A DNA stretch of 62,151 nt from IMG/VR virus record IMGVR_UViG_3300004369_000015, positions 1 to 62,151 of that record. One strand, written 5' to 3'. The DNA comes from a virus. This document shows positions 35,817 to 42,929 of the stretch, piece by piece; position 1 is the first letter of the stretch, and every line of letters starts with the position of its first letter. Under the pieces are notes generated by a model. That model was not told the DNA's origin. It saw only the letters and a program-made list of their open reading frames with translations, and ran no database searches. The translations under genes were made by a program, and so were the position numbers.

Positions 35817-38030
35817 TTATACCCCAATTGCCTTCACAAGGATTCTTGCTGCAGCAGGTGCGAGGGGAACTTTCGTTGTAACTGAAACGTCATTTGATGA
35901 AGTACGCTCAACAGTCAGCATCAACGTATCGAATGGAGCAATGTTAGAGTAAATCTGAACCATTACATCCTGAGTATTCAAGTTGTGGCTAATGACTAAC
36001 GTTGTGTTCACACCGTCACCAATGTTATCTACGAATTCAGTTGCACTTCTTTCAGCAGCACGAACCTCAGCAGCGAAGTTAGTTACCTGAGATGCAGCAA
36101 TCTGAATAGAAGTATTCGATGCAGCAGTAACCAAACCTTTGCCGTTCACAGTGAACGTTCCTACTGAAGAAGCAGTACCAAACGTACCAACGTTTGAGTT
36201 GACCGTATCAAGGGTCAAGTTCAATGCTACGTTACCTGTTCCATTGAAAGAAACGTTAGGAGCAGAACCATCACCTGTGATGCTGAAGTTACGAGAGGTT
36301 GCAAGAGCAGTTGCAGTATCTGCATTACCCGTTAAGGCACCCGTTACATCACCAATCAAGTCAGCATTAAGTACACCTGTAGTTAATCCTGTTACAGTTC
36401 CCGTAGGCTCAGTAGTTGTAGAACCAAGATACCAAACAGTCTTAACACCACTTGCAGAAGCATCGTAGAAGAAAGCAGGGTATGAGGTTGTTGCTGATAC
36501 TACACGCTTACCATAGAAACCGATGTCAAGTGTATTGCCCGTGTTGTCCTTGGCATACATAAACATACTGTCGGTAACCGCAACAATAGTAGAATCAAAC
36601 GTGGTAGTAGTCCCCGTTACGTTCAAGTTACCTGCGATAGTTACAGTGGTTCCATCGTCAGTAACCAAAGAGTTGGTCAACTGATTGTTGGTGTTGTCCC
36701 ACTTCATCATCGTGTTGGCACTCAACGCTGCATAGTTCTTCAATCTCAAAGAACCTGAAGACGTAATAGTACCACCTGTCAAACCACCATCAACAGGAGT
36801 AGCGATAGAAGTTACCGTACCTGTAGTAGATGTAAATGGCAAGTCAGCAACTGAGTAGTATTCAGCATTCTGAGCACTGTCTGAAACAAGGATGTTCCAA
36901 TCAGGCATAATCGGAGTACCTACCTTATTGGTGGCATCCAAGATTACGTTGTTAGCACCTGCGTAGTCTACGTCAAGAGTTACAGAATCACCAAGAGCAA
37001 CAGACACTGCGCTCACGTTCAGACCCAAACCACCTACAATGCTGATGCTGCTATTAGCAAGAGAAGAGTTAGGTACGTTTAAAAGACCGATAGCCAAAGA
37101 ACCTGAGGTAGTGATAGGGCCACCTGTTACGGTAACTCCACCTGCACCCGTAGCGTTTACGCTCGTTACAGTACCCGTGTTGCTTGTCCAACCTAAGTCG
37201 TTATTCATTCCTGACAAGGCGATGTTAGCCTTAGTCAATTTCTTCTGAGCACCTACAGTGTCAACTACAACGAAGTAGTCACCATCACCGTTAGTGGTTG
37301 ACGTAGTCAACTCGTTCAAGTCAACATCGATAGTGATGTTACCTGAGGTAGTGATAGGGTTAGTACCACTCAAGTCAATCAACGCACCTGCAGTAAGTTG
37401 AACGCTTGTTACAGTACCGCCTGAGTTTACAGGAGTAGCCCAAGTGTTGTCACCGCGCAAGAACTTAGTAGCATCAGGAGTACCCGTAGCAGAAAGTTCT
37501 GCGCTAATAGTACCTGAAGATGTGATAGTACCACCGGATACGTTTACATATGTACCGTTAGAAGTACCAACACTTGTTACTGTACCTTGATTGTTGCTGA
37601 AAGGCAAGTCAGATACAAGACCCTTCTTAACGTTGTTGTCACTCGCATCGTGGTATACGATGGTATCCAAAAGATTGATGTCAACACCCTCAAGGTTTGT
37701 AGCAGAATCAATGAAGTTGTTTGTACCTGTGTAGTCAAGAGCAACGTTGGTAGAGTTTACTTGGATACCTGTACCTGCGCCAACAGTCAGAGTAACAGTA
37801 CCTGAACTACCTCCACCTGTAAGACCGTTACCTGCGTTTACACCGGAGATATCTCCTGAACCGTCCAAGTTAATCCACGCTGACCCGTTGTAATACTTTA
37901 ACGAGTTCGTTGTCGTGTTGTAAATAATCTGCCCCGTAAATCCTGTGGGGTCTGTTGCAAGTTGCTGCAACGATGCATTGAGGAGTTGTCCTTCCTCAAG
38001 CGAGATGTTGTCTAAAAATTTAATAGCCAT
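35817..38030 (-). CDS. tail fibre protein (737 aa)
   Basis: It begins MAIKFLDNISLEEGQLLNAS, then LATDPTGFTGQIIYNTTTNS, a start seen in many phage fibres. The body is rich in Gly/Thr/Val/Ser with repeated GTVTSV and TITSSG segments, typical of triple-stranded beta helices; the C-terminal 100 residues look like a different beta domain. It shares no S74 chaperone. It is one of at least three fibre genes in this block and is likely exposed at the tail. Confidence 0.7.
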   Translation of the reverse strand: MAIKFLDNISLEEGQLLNASLQQLATDPTGFTGQIIYNTTTNSLKYYNGSAWINLDGSGDISGVNAGNGLTGGGSSGTVTLTVGAGTGIQVNSTNVALDYTGTNNFIDSATNLEGVDINLLDTIVYHDASDNNVKKGLVSDLPFSNNQGTVTSVGTSNGTYVNVSGGTITSSGTISAELSATGTPDATKFLRGDNTWATPVNSGGTVTSVQLTAGALIDLSGTNPITTSGNITIDVDLNELTTSTTNGDGDYFVVVDTVGAQKKLTKANIALSGMNNDLGWTSNTGTVTSVNATGAGGVTVTGGPITTSGSLAIGLLNVPNSSLANSSISIVGGLGLNVSAVSVALGDSVTLDVDYAGANNVILDATNKVGTPIMPDWNILVSDSAQNAEYYSVADLPFTSTTGTVTSIATPVDGGLTGGTITSSGSLRLKNYAALSANTMMKWDNTNNQLTNSLVTDDGTTVTIAGNLNVTGTTTTFDSTIVAVTDSMFMYAKDNTGNTLDIGFYGKRVVSATTSYPAFFYDASASGVKTVWYLGSTTTEPTGTVTGLTTGVLNADLIGDVTGALTGNADTATALATSRNFSITGDGSAPNVSFNGTGNVALNLTLDTVNSNVGTFGTASSVGTFTVNGKGLVTAASNTSIQIAASQVTNFAAEVRAAERSATEFVDNIGDGVNTTLVISHNLNTQDVMVQIYSNIAPFDTLMLTVERTSSNDVSVTTKVPLAPAAARILVKAIGV

Positions 38031-38053
38031 AACCTGTTTTTGTTTTTGTTTAC

Positions 38054-38788
38054 TTAGTTAAAAAATGCCTCACCTGAGAATGGGGCTTTGAATCTTAAAG
38101 TGCATTGGTTGAGTGAATTGTATTCGACTTCCCCATAAACGGTTGTACCTGCAGAATCAACCACAGTTACAGAGGCGTATTTATTTAAGTTATGGCTCAC
38201 TACCCATACGCTTGAGGGTACTGCCTGAGAGTAAACAAAGTTCTTGTCACTAACGGGCGTTGGGCCGATTGAAGTTAGTTGCAACAAGGAGATAAAATAA
38301 TCCTTGCCGTTGTTTAAGTTTCCATTGCTCGATACCCAAGTCAATCCAATATCATAGAAAGTTGGTTCGAGTGTATTTGCAACTGAGGAGTCCCAAAGGA
38401 ATATCCCCCAATTGTTTTTATTGTCTGTCTGTGTAATCAGTACGTATGCTCCCGTAAGTGGGTTGCTATAGTAATCCTTAATAGGAAGTGCTGAACCGTA
38501 TTCGTATTCGCTTAGTAAGAACCCTGAGATGGAAGCAAAAGAAGTATAAGGAAACGGCTGAGGTGAAGTGAACGAGATAGTACCGTTCTCTCTCAGGTCT
38601 CCTGTTTGCCAATCCTGATATCTGAATCGAAGACTGTCGCTCTGAATCTTGTTGGCAGAATTTAGAAACTCAGCAACCTTGTTAACCGTAAAGTTCTTGG
38701 TTGCGTTACCAAACTGAGCATCAGAACCAATCCACTTATCTCCTCCTGATATGGCCGTATCTATTGGATATGTGCTTATTCTTGCCAT
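38054..38788 (-). CDS. tail appendage protein with shared N-terminal module (244 aa)
   Basis: The N-terminus (ISTYPID, DKWIGSDAQFGNATKNFTV) matches that of the 385-aa fibre at 30299-31456, so both probably dock to the same tail site. The rest is aromatic and beta-rich, with a C-terminal domain around SVWVVSHNLNKYASVTVVDS, a motif often found at the end of phage fibres. A promoter box lies at 38815-38822. Confidence 0.6.
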   Translation of the reverse strand: MARISTYPIDTAISGGDKWIGSDAQFGNATKNFTVNKVAEFLNSANKIQSDSLRFRYQDWQTGDLRENGTISFTSPQPFPYTSFASISGFLLSEYEYGSALPIKDYYSNPLTGAYVLITQTDNKNNWGIFLWDSSVANTLEPTFYDIGLTWVSSNGNLNNGKDYFISLLQLTSIGPTPVSDKNFVYSQAVPSSVWVVSHNLNKYASVTVVDSAGTTVYGEVEYNSLNQCTLRFKAPFSGEAFFN

Positions 38789-38814
38789 CTATTTATATAT
38801 ACCTTTTCAAAATA

Positions 38815-38822
38815 CAAAGGTA
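38815..38822 (-). promoter_or_regulatory. candidate promoter core TACCTTTG
   Basis: A TAnnTTTG match on the minus strand between the lysis block and the fibre block. Confidence 0.45.
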
Positions 38823-38833
38823 CACATTTAAAT

Positions 38834-39301
38834 CTATAGGTTTTCCTTGACGGCACTCCCGTAGAAGTAGCCGAAGATTGATAACACCACGCCTTCACAT
38901 ATACCGATAAGGTGAATCCACACCTCTTTATTCTCCTCGGGAATGTCCAAATAAACGATAGCGTACACAATAAACACGAAAGCCCCAAGGCCAATAATGC
39001 CTGTGAGGTTAAACATAAAGTCGAACCGTCCTGTCTTGGCAATCTCTGTTTCCCTCTTACGTGCAGAGTCTCTATCTGCTACCTCAAGAGCATACAGTTC
39101 CTTTAGTTGTGAATGTGCTTGGTCTTTTTCCTCGGGGGTTAGGTTAGGGTTATCGTCAATCAGTCTTGCAACTGCCTTTAATAATCCCGCATCGGGAATG
39201 ATTTCTCCCGCAACAGTTAGAATCTCGGGGGCTTTGCCCACGAGAAATTTTCCAACCTTAGTTTCTTTAAACGTTTTCCTTGGTTTCTTCTCCTGTTCCA
39301 T
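38834..39301 (-). CDS. holin-like membrane protein (155 aa)
   Basis: The N-terminal half is a charged amphipathic helix region (residues 1-90, with DDNPNLTPEEKDQAHSQLKE). The C-terminal half carries two hydrophobic segments (FMFNLTGIIGLGAFVFIVYA and the LIGICEGVVLSIFGYFYG region). This layout matches the 3-TM holin-type proteins of many phages that lie next to an endolysin. It overlaps the amidase by 35 bp. A role in membrane permeabilisation at lysis is inferred. Confidence 0.6.
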   Translation of the reverse strand: MEQEKKPRKTFKETKVGKFLVGKAPEILTVAGEIIPDAGLLKAVARLIDDNPNLTPEEKDQAHSQLKELYALEVADRDSARKRETEIAKTGRFDFMFNLTGIIGLGAFVFIVYAIVYLDIPEENKEVWIHLIGICEGVVLSIFGYFYGSAVKENL

Positions 39302-39725
39302 TATAGTAATCGCTTATCCATTTGTATTCAGTGGTAGCATCAAAACTTGGACAGGCTTTATTTGCAAAGTCACGGTGACCGTAAACTACTGCATCGGAAT
39401 ACGTAGACTTGAGGTCTAACAATAGTTGCTCAAGCGCAACCTTCTGCTCGGGTGTTCTTGTGTCCTTGGCTTTGGTATACTCTTTATTCATACCGCCAAC
39501 GTAACATATTCCAATTGAGTTTTGATTCTGACCGATAGTGTGTGCTCCCGTTTTTTCAATTGGCCTACCCTCGTGTACACTTCCGTCCAAGTATACTACA
39601 TAGTGGTATCCAACATCACTCCACCCTCTGCCTTTAACGTGCCAATTTCTAATCTGCTCGACAGTGATATGCTGCCCCTCTCGGGTGGCTGCACAGTGTA
39701 CGATAAGTTTATTTATCTTTCTCAT
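39267..39725 (-). CDS. N-acetylmuramoyl-L-alanine amidase (endolysin)
   Basis: The 152-residue amidase_2 domain opens with KLIVHCAATREG and shows the zinc ligands His10, His117 and Cys125 (GHRDFANKACPSFD), with Lys123 beside them. GYHYVVYLDGSVHEGRPI and SIGICYVGG are the conserved core strands. It cleaves the bond between muramic acid and L-Ala in peptidoglycan. There is no signal peptide, so export probably needs the holin candidate next door. The spanin-like gene overlaps it on the other side. Confidence 0.85.
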   Translation of the reverse strand: MRKINKLIVHCAATREGQHITVEQIRNWHVKGRGWSDVGYHYVVYLDGSVHEGRPIEKTGAHTIGQNQNSIGICYVGGMNKEYTKAKDTRTPEQKVALEQLLLDLKSTYSDAVVYGHRDFANKACPSFDATTEYKWISDYYNGTGEETKENV

Positions 39726-40033
39726 TTGTTTTTAAGCCTCTCATTCTCTTTCTCAAGGAACTCAACCTTGATGCGAAGTGCCGAAACCTCTTCAGTCAAT
39801 CTTAGAACCTGCATTCTCAGTTCGTCCTTCTCGTTAGAACTCTGAGCGAGTAACGATTCTAAGTTACGCACTCTGTTTTTTAAATCATCCCTGTATTGCA
39901 CACCGTCTGAATTTTCGTAATCTGACCTTCTGTTTTCTTGACGGGCTTTGACTCTCGTTTCCAAGAACTTCCAAATCCCCGCAGACCCCGCAACGGTGAC
40001 TATTGTTATGATTATCTGCGTTATATTATCCAT
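39722..40033 (-). CDS. Rz/spanin-like or membrane-anchored coiled-coil protein (103 aa)
   Basis: One N-terminal transmembrane helix (IIITIVTVAGSAGIW) is followed by a long charged coiled coil ending NERLKNK. This is the build of an inner-membrane spanin. It overlaps the endolysin by 4 bp, a common place for lysis accessory genes. No separate outer-membrane lipoprotein partner is seen next to it. Confidence 0.5.
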   Translation of the reverse strand: MDNITQIIITIVTVAGSAGIWKFLETRVKARQENRRSDYENSDGVQYRDDLKNRVRNLESLLAQSSNEKDELRMQVLRLTEEVSALRIKVEFLEKENERLKNK

Positions 40034-40394
40034 TGCTTCTATGTACCTTTTCGTGTATCAATCTTCGCATACATCCAAATGCAGCAAACACTAATACAAA
40101 CCAACCATAATGTGTAGGTGTCGGCATACCGATACGTGTTAAATACATTACGGCACACAGTACATAAACGGCAAACGTGATAACTGACGCTTTCAGTCTA
40201 CAGTTTATATCATCCTTGCTTACACAATATAACTGATATATTCCACTTGCAAAGATAATTAATCTCTCTATATGTAATCCCCCCAACTCCGCACCTATAG
40301 CCACGTGTGTAACGAGTACATTAGTCAATGCCAATGTAATCTCAGTAGGCTGAGAATCGCTTCGTGACCATATGTTCAGGAGCCTTCGTAACAT
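40026..40394 (-). CDS. multi-pass membrane protein, lysis-block (122 aa)
   Basis: Three hydrophobic segments (around EITLALTNVLVTHVAIG, VITFAVYVLCAVMYL and YGWFVLVFAAFGCM) with a short basic end. It sits in the lysis block with overlaps on both sides. It may be a second holin or antiholin; no motif decides this. Confidence 0.5.
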   Translation of the reverse strand: MLRRLLNIWSRSDSQPTEITLALTNVLVTHVAIGAELGGLHIERLIIFASGIYQLYCVSKDDINCRLKASVITFAVYVLCAVMYLTRIGMPTPTHYGWFVLVFAAFGCMRRLIHEKVHRSNG

Positions 40395-40549
40395 TACTTG
40401 TTATATGGGAAGGCCCTATTTAATGTGTCTTGCCTTTTCTTGCAGCCACACTCTTTACCTGTAGCCTTTGATACTGTTTCGACTACCTTTTTAATTCCTG
40501 TTGCTTTGGTGATTTTTTCAATCGTATCACCCAACCCTTTTGATTTCAT
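40394..40549 (-). CDS. small basic Cys-containing protein (51 aa)
   Basis: The protein begins MKSKGLGDTIEKITKATGIK and has a CGCKKRQ motif, a pattern I recall from small proteins next to lysis genes in Bacteroidota phages. Its stop overlaps the next gene's start by one base (TAATG), as does its own start with the upstream gene. The function is unknown. Confidence 0.6.
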   Translation of the reverse strand: MKSKGLGDTIEKITKATGIKKVVETVSKATGKECGCKKRQDTLNRAFPYNK

Positions 40550-40653
40550 TATATCTTGAATAATAGTTTACTGACAATAGAGTTCCACCACAATTGGAAT
40601 GCTTTCCACATTGCTTGAATCTTCAATCCTAATTTTTCTAAAAACTTACCCAT
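40549..40653 (-). CDS. 34-aa amphipathic peptide
   Basis: A short Trp/Lys/Leu-rich helix (MGKFLEKLGLKIQAMWKAFQ start) coupled to the next gene by a TAATG overlap. Tight coupling on one side supports translation. It could be membrane-active, but this is a guess. Confidence 0.5.
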   Translation of the reverse strand: MGKFLEKLGLKIQAMWKAFQLWWNSIVSKLLFKI

Positions 40654-40665
40654 TTGTTTTTTACT

Positions 40666-40956
40666 TTAATATTTTCCCTTACGAGACTTTGGGGAAGACT
40701 GAGTATCCTTGCCCGGCCCTCCCCAAAGATTTTTACAAGCCCAATAACGTGCGGTTAGTTTGCTTGTGGCTGACGAACAATTGTGCCTTGCCTTAAAAGA
40801 CTTACGTGCTGCGGGTGAATAGTTATGGCCATACCCCTTTGCGCCAAAGTGAATCAACTTCTCTTGGCCGTTAGCACACGCTTTTACCATCTTTTTCTTC
40901 CCCGGCCTATCTGATTTCATAGGACGGTTGCAAGACATATTTGCTTTGTTCGCCAT
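40666..40956 (-). CDS. small basic Cys/His protein (96 aa)
   Basis: A Lys/Arg/Ser-rich protein with AKGYGHNYSPAARKSFKARH and scattered Cys. Such a region (GYGHNYSP-x-ARKSFKARH) is widespread in phages; its role is unknown. It abuts the 46-aa gene with no gap. Confidence 0.6.
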   Translation of the reverse strand: MANKANMSCNRPMKSDRPGKKKMVKACANGQEKLIHFGAKGYGHNYSPAARKSFKARHNCSSATSKLTARYWACKNLWGGPGKDTQSSPKSRKGKY

Positions 40957-41097
40957 TTATTTTTTCTTCTTAGTATGAGAAAGGTAAACACTTTTTTTAG
41001 TGTGCGTCTTACCCGTCATCAACCTACCCTTGGCATCCTTGTGCGTCTTGCCCTTGTACAGAGTGCCGTCTTTTTTAAAGTGTGGTACGCCTTTCAT
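40957..41097 (-). CDS. small basic protein (46 aa)
   Basis: It begins MKGVPHFKKDGTLYKGKTHK and is strongly Lys/Thr/His-rich; I recognise a KG-x-TH-K-x-x-x-G-x-x-x-TGKTH pattern common in phages. ATGA overlap with the upstream DUF5872-like gene. The function is unknown. Confidence 0.6.
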   Translation of the reverse strand: MKGVPHFKKDGTLYKGKTHKDAKGRLMTGKTHTKKSVYLSHTKKKK

Positions 41098-41438
41098 CTT
41101 TTTACTGAACTAACTCTTTTACCCATTCCTACTCTTGACTTCTCCGCTTTCTTCTTAGCCAACTGAGAAGAACTCATTTCGGATTTGGTTACGGGTGTCT
41201 TTGAAGACACTCTCTTTGATGGACGACAATATTCATTCTTACCACCTGAGCCACACGGTTTACCCGTGCGAGTGTCAACCCACTTCTCGTCACCCCATCT
41301 TTTCAGTGCGGTTCCCTTAGCGGATTTAGTAACCATCCCCTTAGACTTACGACACTTTGCTATAGCCTGTGACGCTCGAGCAGAAGGGAATACCTTATAC
41401 TGAGACTTGACTTTTGTATAACAAGCATCCTTAGCCAT
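41094..41438 (-). CDS. DUF5872-like basic protein (114 aa)
   Basis: The centre KWVDTRTGKPCGSGGKNEYCRPSKRVS-type segment matches the small domain I know as DUF5872; the rest is Lys/Ser-rich. The dispersed palindrome (41195-41210) lies directly after this segment and is translated VSSKT. The protein is probably nucleic-acid- or virion-associated given its charge, but no function is established to my knowledge. Confidence 0.6.
   Translation of the reverse strand: MAKDACYTKVKSQYKVFPSARASQAIAKCRKSKGMVTKSAKGTALKRWGDEKWVDTRTGKPCGSGGKNEYCRPSKRVSSKTPVTKSEMSSSQLAKKKAEKSRVGMGKRVSSVKR
41195..41210. repeat. dispersed palindrome copy (in CDS)
   Basis: GTGTCTTTGAAGACAC; on the coding (minus) strand it reads GTGTCTTCAAAGACAC and is translated VSSKT. 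Confidence 0.85.
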
Positions 41439-41450
41439 TTGTTTTTTACT

Positions 41451-41603
41451 TTAATATTTCCCCTTACCTCCAACAATAACTTTATTGCTACCGCCCACAT
41501 AGGCTTCCTTGGTTTTCTTTCTACCAACTTGAAGGTTCTTGTTCTTAGAATCAGACATTCTGTCAATGACTGAGTTCTTTAAGTTTGATGAATTCTTATC
41601 CAT
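41451..41603 (-). CDS. small basic protein (50 aa)
   Basis: Lys/Asn/Gly-rich protein beginning MDKNSSNLKNSVIDRMSDSK and ending GGKGKY. It is part of the run of tiny basic late genes, 12 bp before the next one. The function is unknown. Confidence 0.5.
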   Translation of the reverse strand: MDKNSSNLKNSVIDRMSDSKNKNLQVGRKKTKEAYVGGSNKVIVGGKGKY

Positions 41604-41615
41604 AGTGTTTATAGT

Positions 41616-41756
41616 TTATCTTCCTTGACCTCTGTATTTCTTACAGTAGTTCTTTGATGCTTTATTCTGTGACATCTTGGTCTTAGCGTGGATGCCCTTG
41701 TTATTTACCTTGGGCTTTACAATACGCTGAACAACGCCTTGCTTTATCTTCGCCAT
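41616..41756 (-). CDS. small basic protein (46 aa)
   Basis: It ends with KMSQNKASKNYCKKYRGQGR, a motif (HAKTKMS-x-NKASKNY) that I recognise from many small marine phage proteins. Very basic and without hydrophobic segments. One-base overlap with the upstream gene. The function is unknown. Confidence 0.6.
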   Translation of the reverse strand: MAKIKQGVVQRIVKPKVNNKGIHAKTKMSQNKASKNYCKKYRGQGR

Positions 41757-42013
41757 TACATTTTCTTATATTTCATTCGGCTCACCTTGGTTGGGCTACC
41801 CAATGATTGTAATCCTGATGGTCTTCCGTATTGAGCACGTGCAGTTGTGCGAGTTGGAGCAGTCCATCTCTGAACGTCCTTAACTCTAAAGTTAGCAGAC
41901 AAAAAGTCTACATTGGTATTCTCAGTAGCCTTGCCCTTTTTGTAGGTGGTTTTGGTTTCGTCTCTCGAACCTTCAGCCCCACCTGCATTCATATCTTTTT
42001 TACCTCCTGCCAT
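41756..42013 (-). CDS. first gene of the late operon, basic protein (85 aa)
   Basis: A Lys/Thr/Gly-rich protein with no known motif. It directly follows the divergent promoter pair at 42022-42043, so it is the likely first gene of the rightmost late transcript. The function is unknown. Confidence 0.55.
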   Translation of the reverse strand: MAGGKKDMNAGGAEGSRDETKTTYKKGKATENTNVDFLSANFRVKDVQRWTAPTRTTARAQYGRPSGLQSLGSPTKVSRMKYKKM

Positions 42014-42021
42014 TTTTATTG

Positions 42022-42043
42022 TATCTTTGTGAATACAAATTTA
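42022..42043. promoter_or_regulatory. overlapping divergent promoters
   Basis: TATCTTTG (42022-42029, plus strand) and TAAATTTG (42036-42043, minus strand) lie within 22 bp and face away in such a way that the two initiation zones overlap. The plus one serves the winged-helix gene, the minus one the late operon. Competition or shared control is likely. Confidence 0.6.
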
Positions 42044-42057
42044 ATGAATTTTATTTA

Positions 42058-42510
42058 ATGGTTTCGAAGTCGAGCATACCTGTCGACTATCTGAAATATT
42101 GGAGAGTCGTACGATACTACATCAAGGCCAAGTATAATATTGGTACTGCTGACCTTGATATGCTCCTGTTCCTCTACTCTGAAAAATACTTTAGCAAAGA
42201 CAAGTTCGATGAGTTCGATGAGTTAATCTCGTGGGATGTAAATCGATTTGACCGCCTACTTCGTGATGGATGGATTTCCGTTTTCAGAAAACGAAGTGGT
42301 CACAAAAAGGCTTTGTACGAAATGTCGTACAAAGGAAAACGGATGATACTGACTATGTATAAAAAACTAAACGGGGAAGAAATCCCCGTTAGCCCATCAG
42401 TCAATCCGATGTTTCAAAAGAATGTATCGTATAGCGATAAGGTATATCGAAATATGATATTAGAAATGAATGCCTTTATAAGACAACAACGACATCAGTC
42501 TCCCGAATAA
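42058..42510 (+). CDS. winged-helix (MarR-like) regulator
   Basis: The 150-residue protein has a predicted helix-rich start (YLKYWRVVRYYIKAKYN), a helix-turn-helix region (DLDMLLFLYSEKYF through RFDRLLRDGWISVFR) and a wing followed by YEMSYKGKRMILTMYKKL. This is the order of a MarR-type winged helix. The start was set at ATG 42058 because the promoter's -7 box ends at 42029. It lies alone on the plus strand next to the late promoter, so it may control late transcription. The 3' end overlaps the convergent groES-like gene by 35 bp. Confidence 0.6.
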   Translation: MVSKSSIPVDYLKYWRVVRYYIKAKYNIGTADLDMLLFLYSEKYFSKDKFDEFDELISWDVNRFDRLLRDGWISVFRKRSGHKKALYEMSYKGKRMILTMYKKLNGEEIPVSPSVNPMFQKNVSYSDKVYRNMILEMNAFIRQQRHQSPE

Positions 42511-42733
42511 TCGTGTAAGCCTCTGAGCCGATTAGCATAGTGTATTCGGCTCGTGAGTCGTAATAGATGTCATCCTCTTTATTGATGACGGTCACATCAG
42601 TACCGACCTCAACGACCTTCCCTTTCTTGTAGCGTAGTTGGTTTGCATCCTCTGCGGATAGCAACAACCCTGACGAGGTTTCAATCTCTTCCTCGACCTT
42701 TTTTATTAGAATGTATTTCCCTATTGGTTTCAT
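42476..42733 (-). CDS. groES: GroES-like co-chaperonin
   Basis: The 85-residue protein follows the GroES plan: a first strand GKYILIKKVEEEIETSSG, the mobile-loop hydrophobic tripeptide LLL in SSGLLLSAED, KKGKVVEVG, and a closing YTIIRETDVVVV. It lies in the same operon as the phage groEL, in the reverse of the usual bacterial order. It probably caps the phage GroEL (or the host's) for folding capsid proteins. Confidence 0.75.
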   Translation of the reverse strand: MKPIGKYILIKKVEEEIETSSGLLLSAEDANQLRYKKGKVVEVGTDVTVINKEDDIYYDSRAEYTMLIGSEAYTIIRETDVVVVL

Positions 42734-42749
42734 ATCTTGGTTTTAAAGA

Positions 42750-42929
42750 TTAATCCTCGGTATGCCCATCATCGAATGGCTCGAGGTATTGGTGTACAAT
42801 CACCAAATCAACGAAACACTTATCATCGTTGCAGGAGTAGTTTGATACTATGCCTATGGCTTCACCGAATTCATCATAGTCTTGGTCTCCTCCCCATACC
42901 AAGTTTTTATTACAGTTAGGACACTTCAT
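42750..42929 (-). CDS. zinc-ribbon protein (59 aa)
   Basis: Starts MKCPNCNKNLVWGGDQDYDE, with Cys3, Cys6, Cys33 and Cys38 able to bind one zinc. This zinc-ribbon family is common as a short gene in marine phages. It overlaps the 3' end of groEL by 14 bp and lies 16 bp before groES. The function is unknown. Confidence 0.7.
   Translation of the reverse strand: MKCPNCNKNLVWGGDQDYDEFGEAIGIVSNYSCNDDKCFVDLVIVHQYLEPFDDGHTED

Noticed and set aside
36139-36468. Plus-strand frame inside the 737-aa fibre gene
   Set aside because: Pro/Val-rich antisense reading of Gly/Thr repeats; no start signal or family.
42019-42057. Upstream ATG for the winged-helix gene at 42019
   Set aside because: It would start upstream of the promoter's -7 box, so the ATG at 42058 is preferred.
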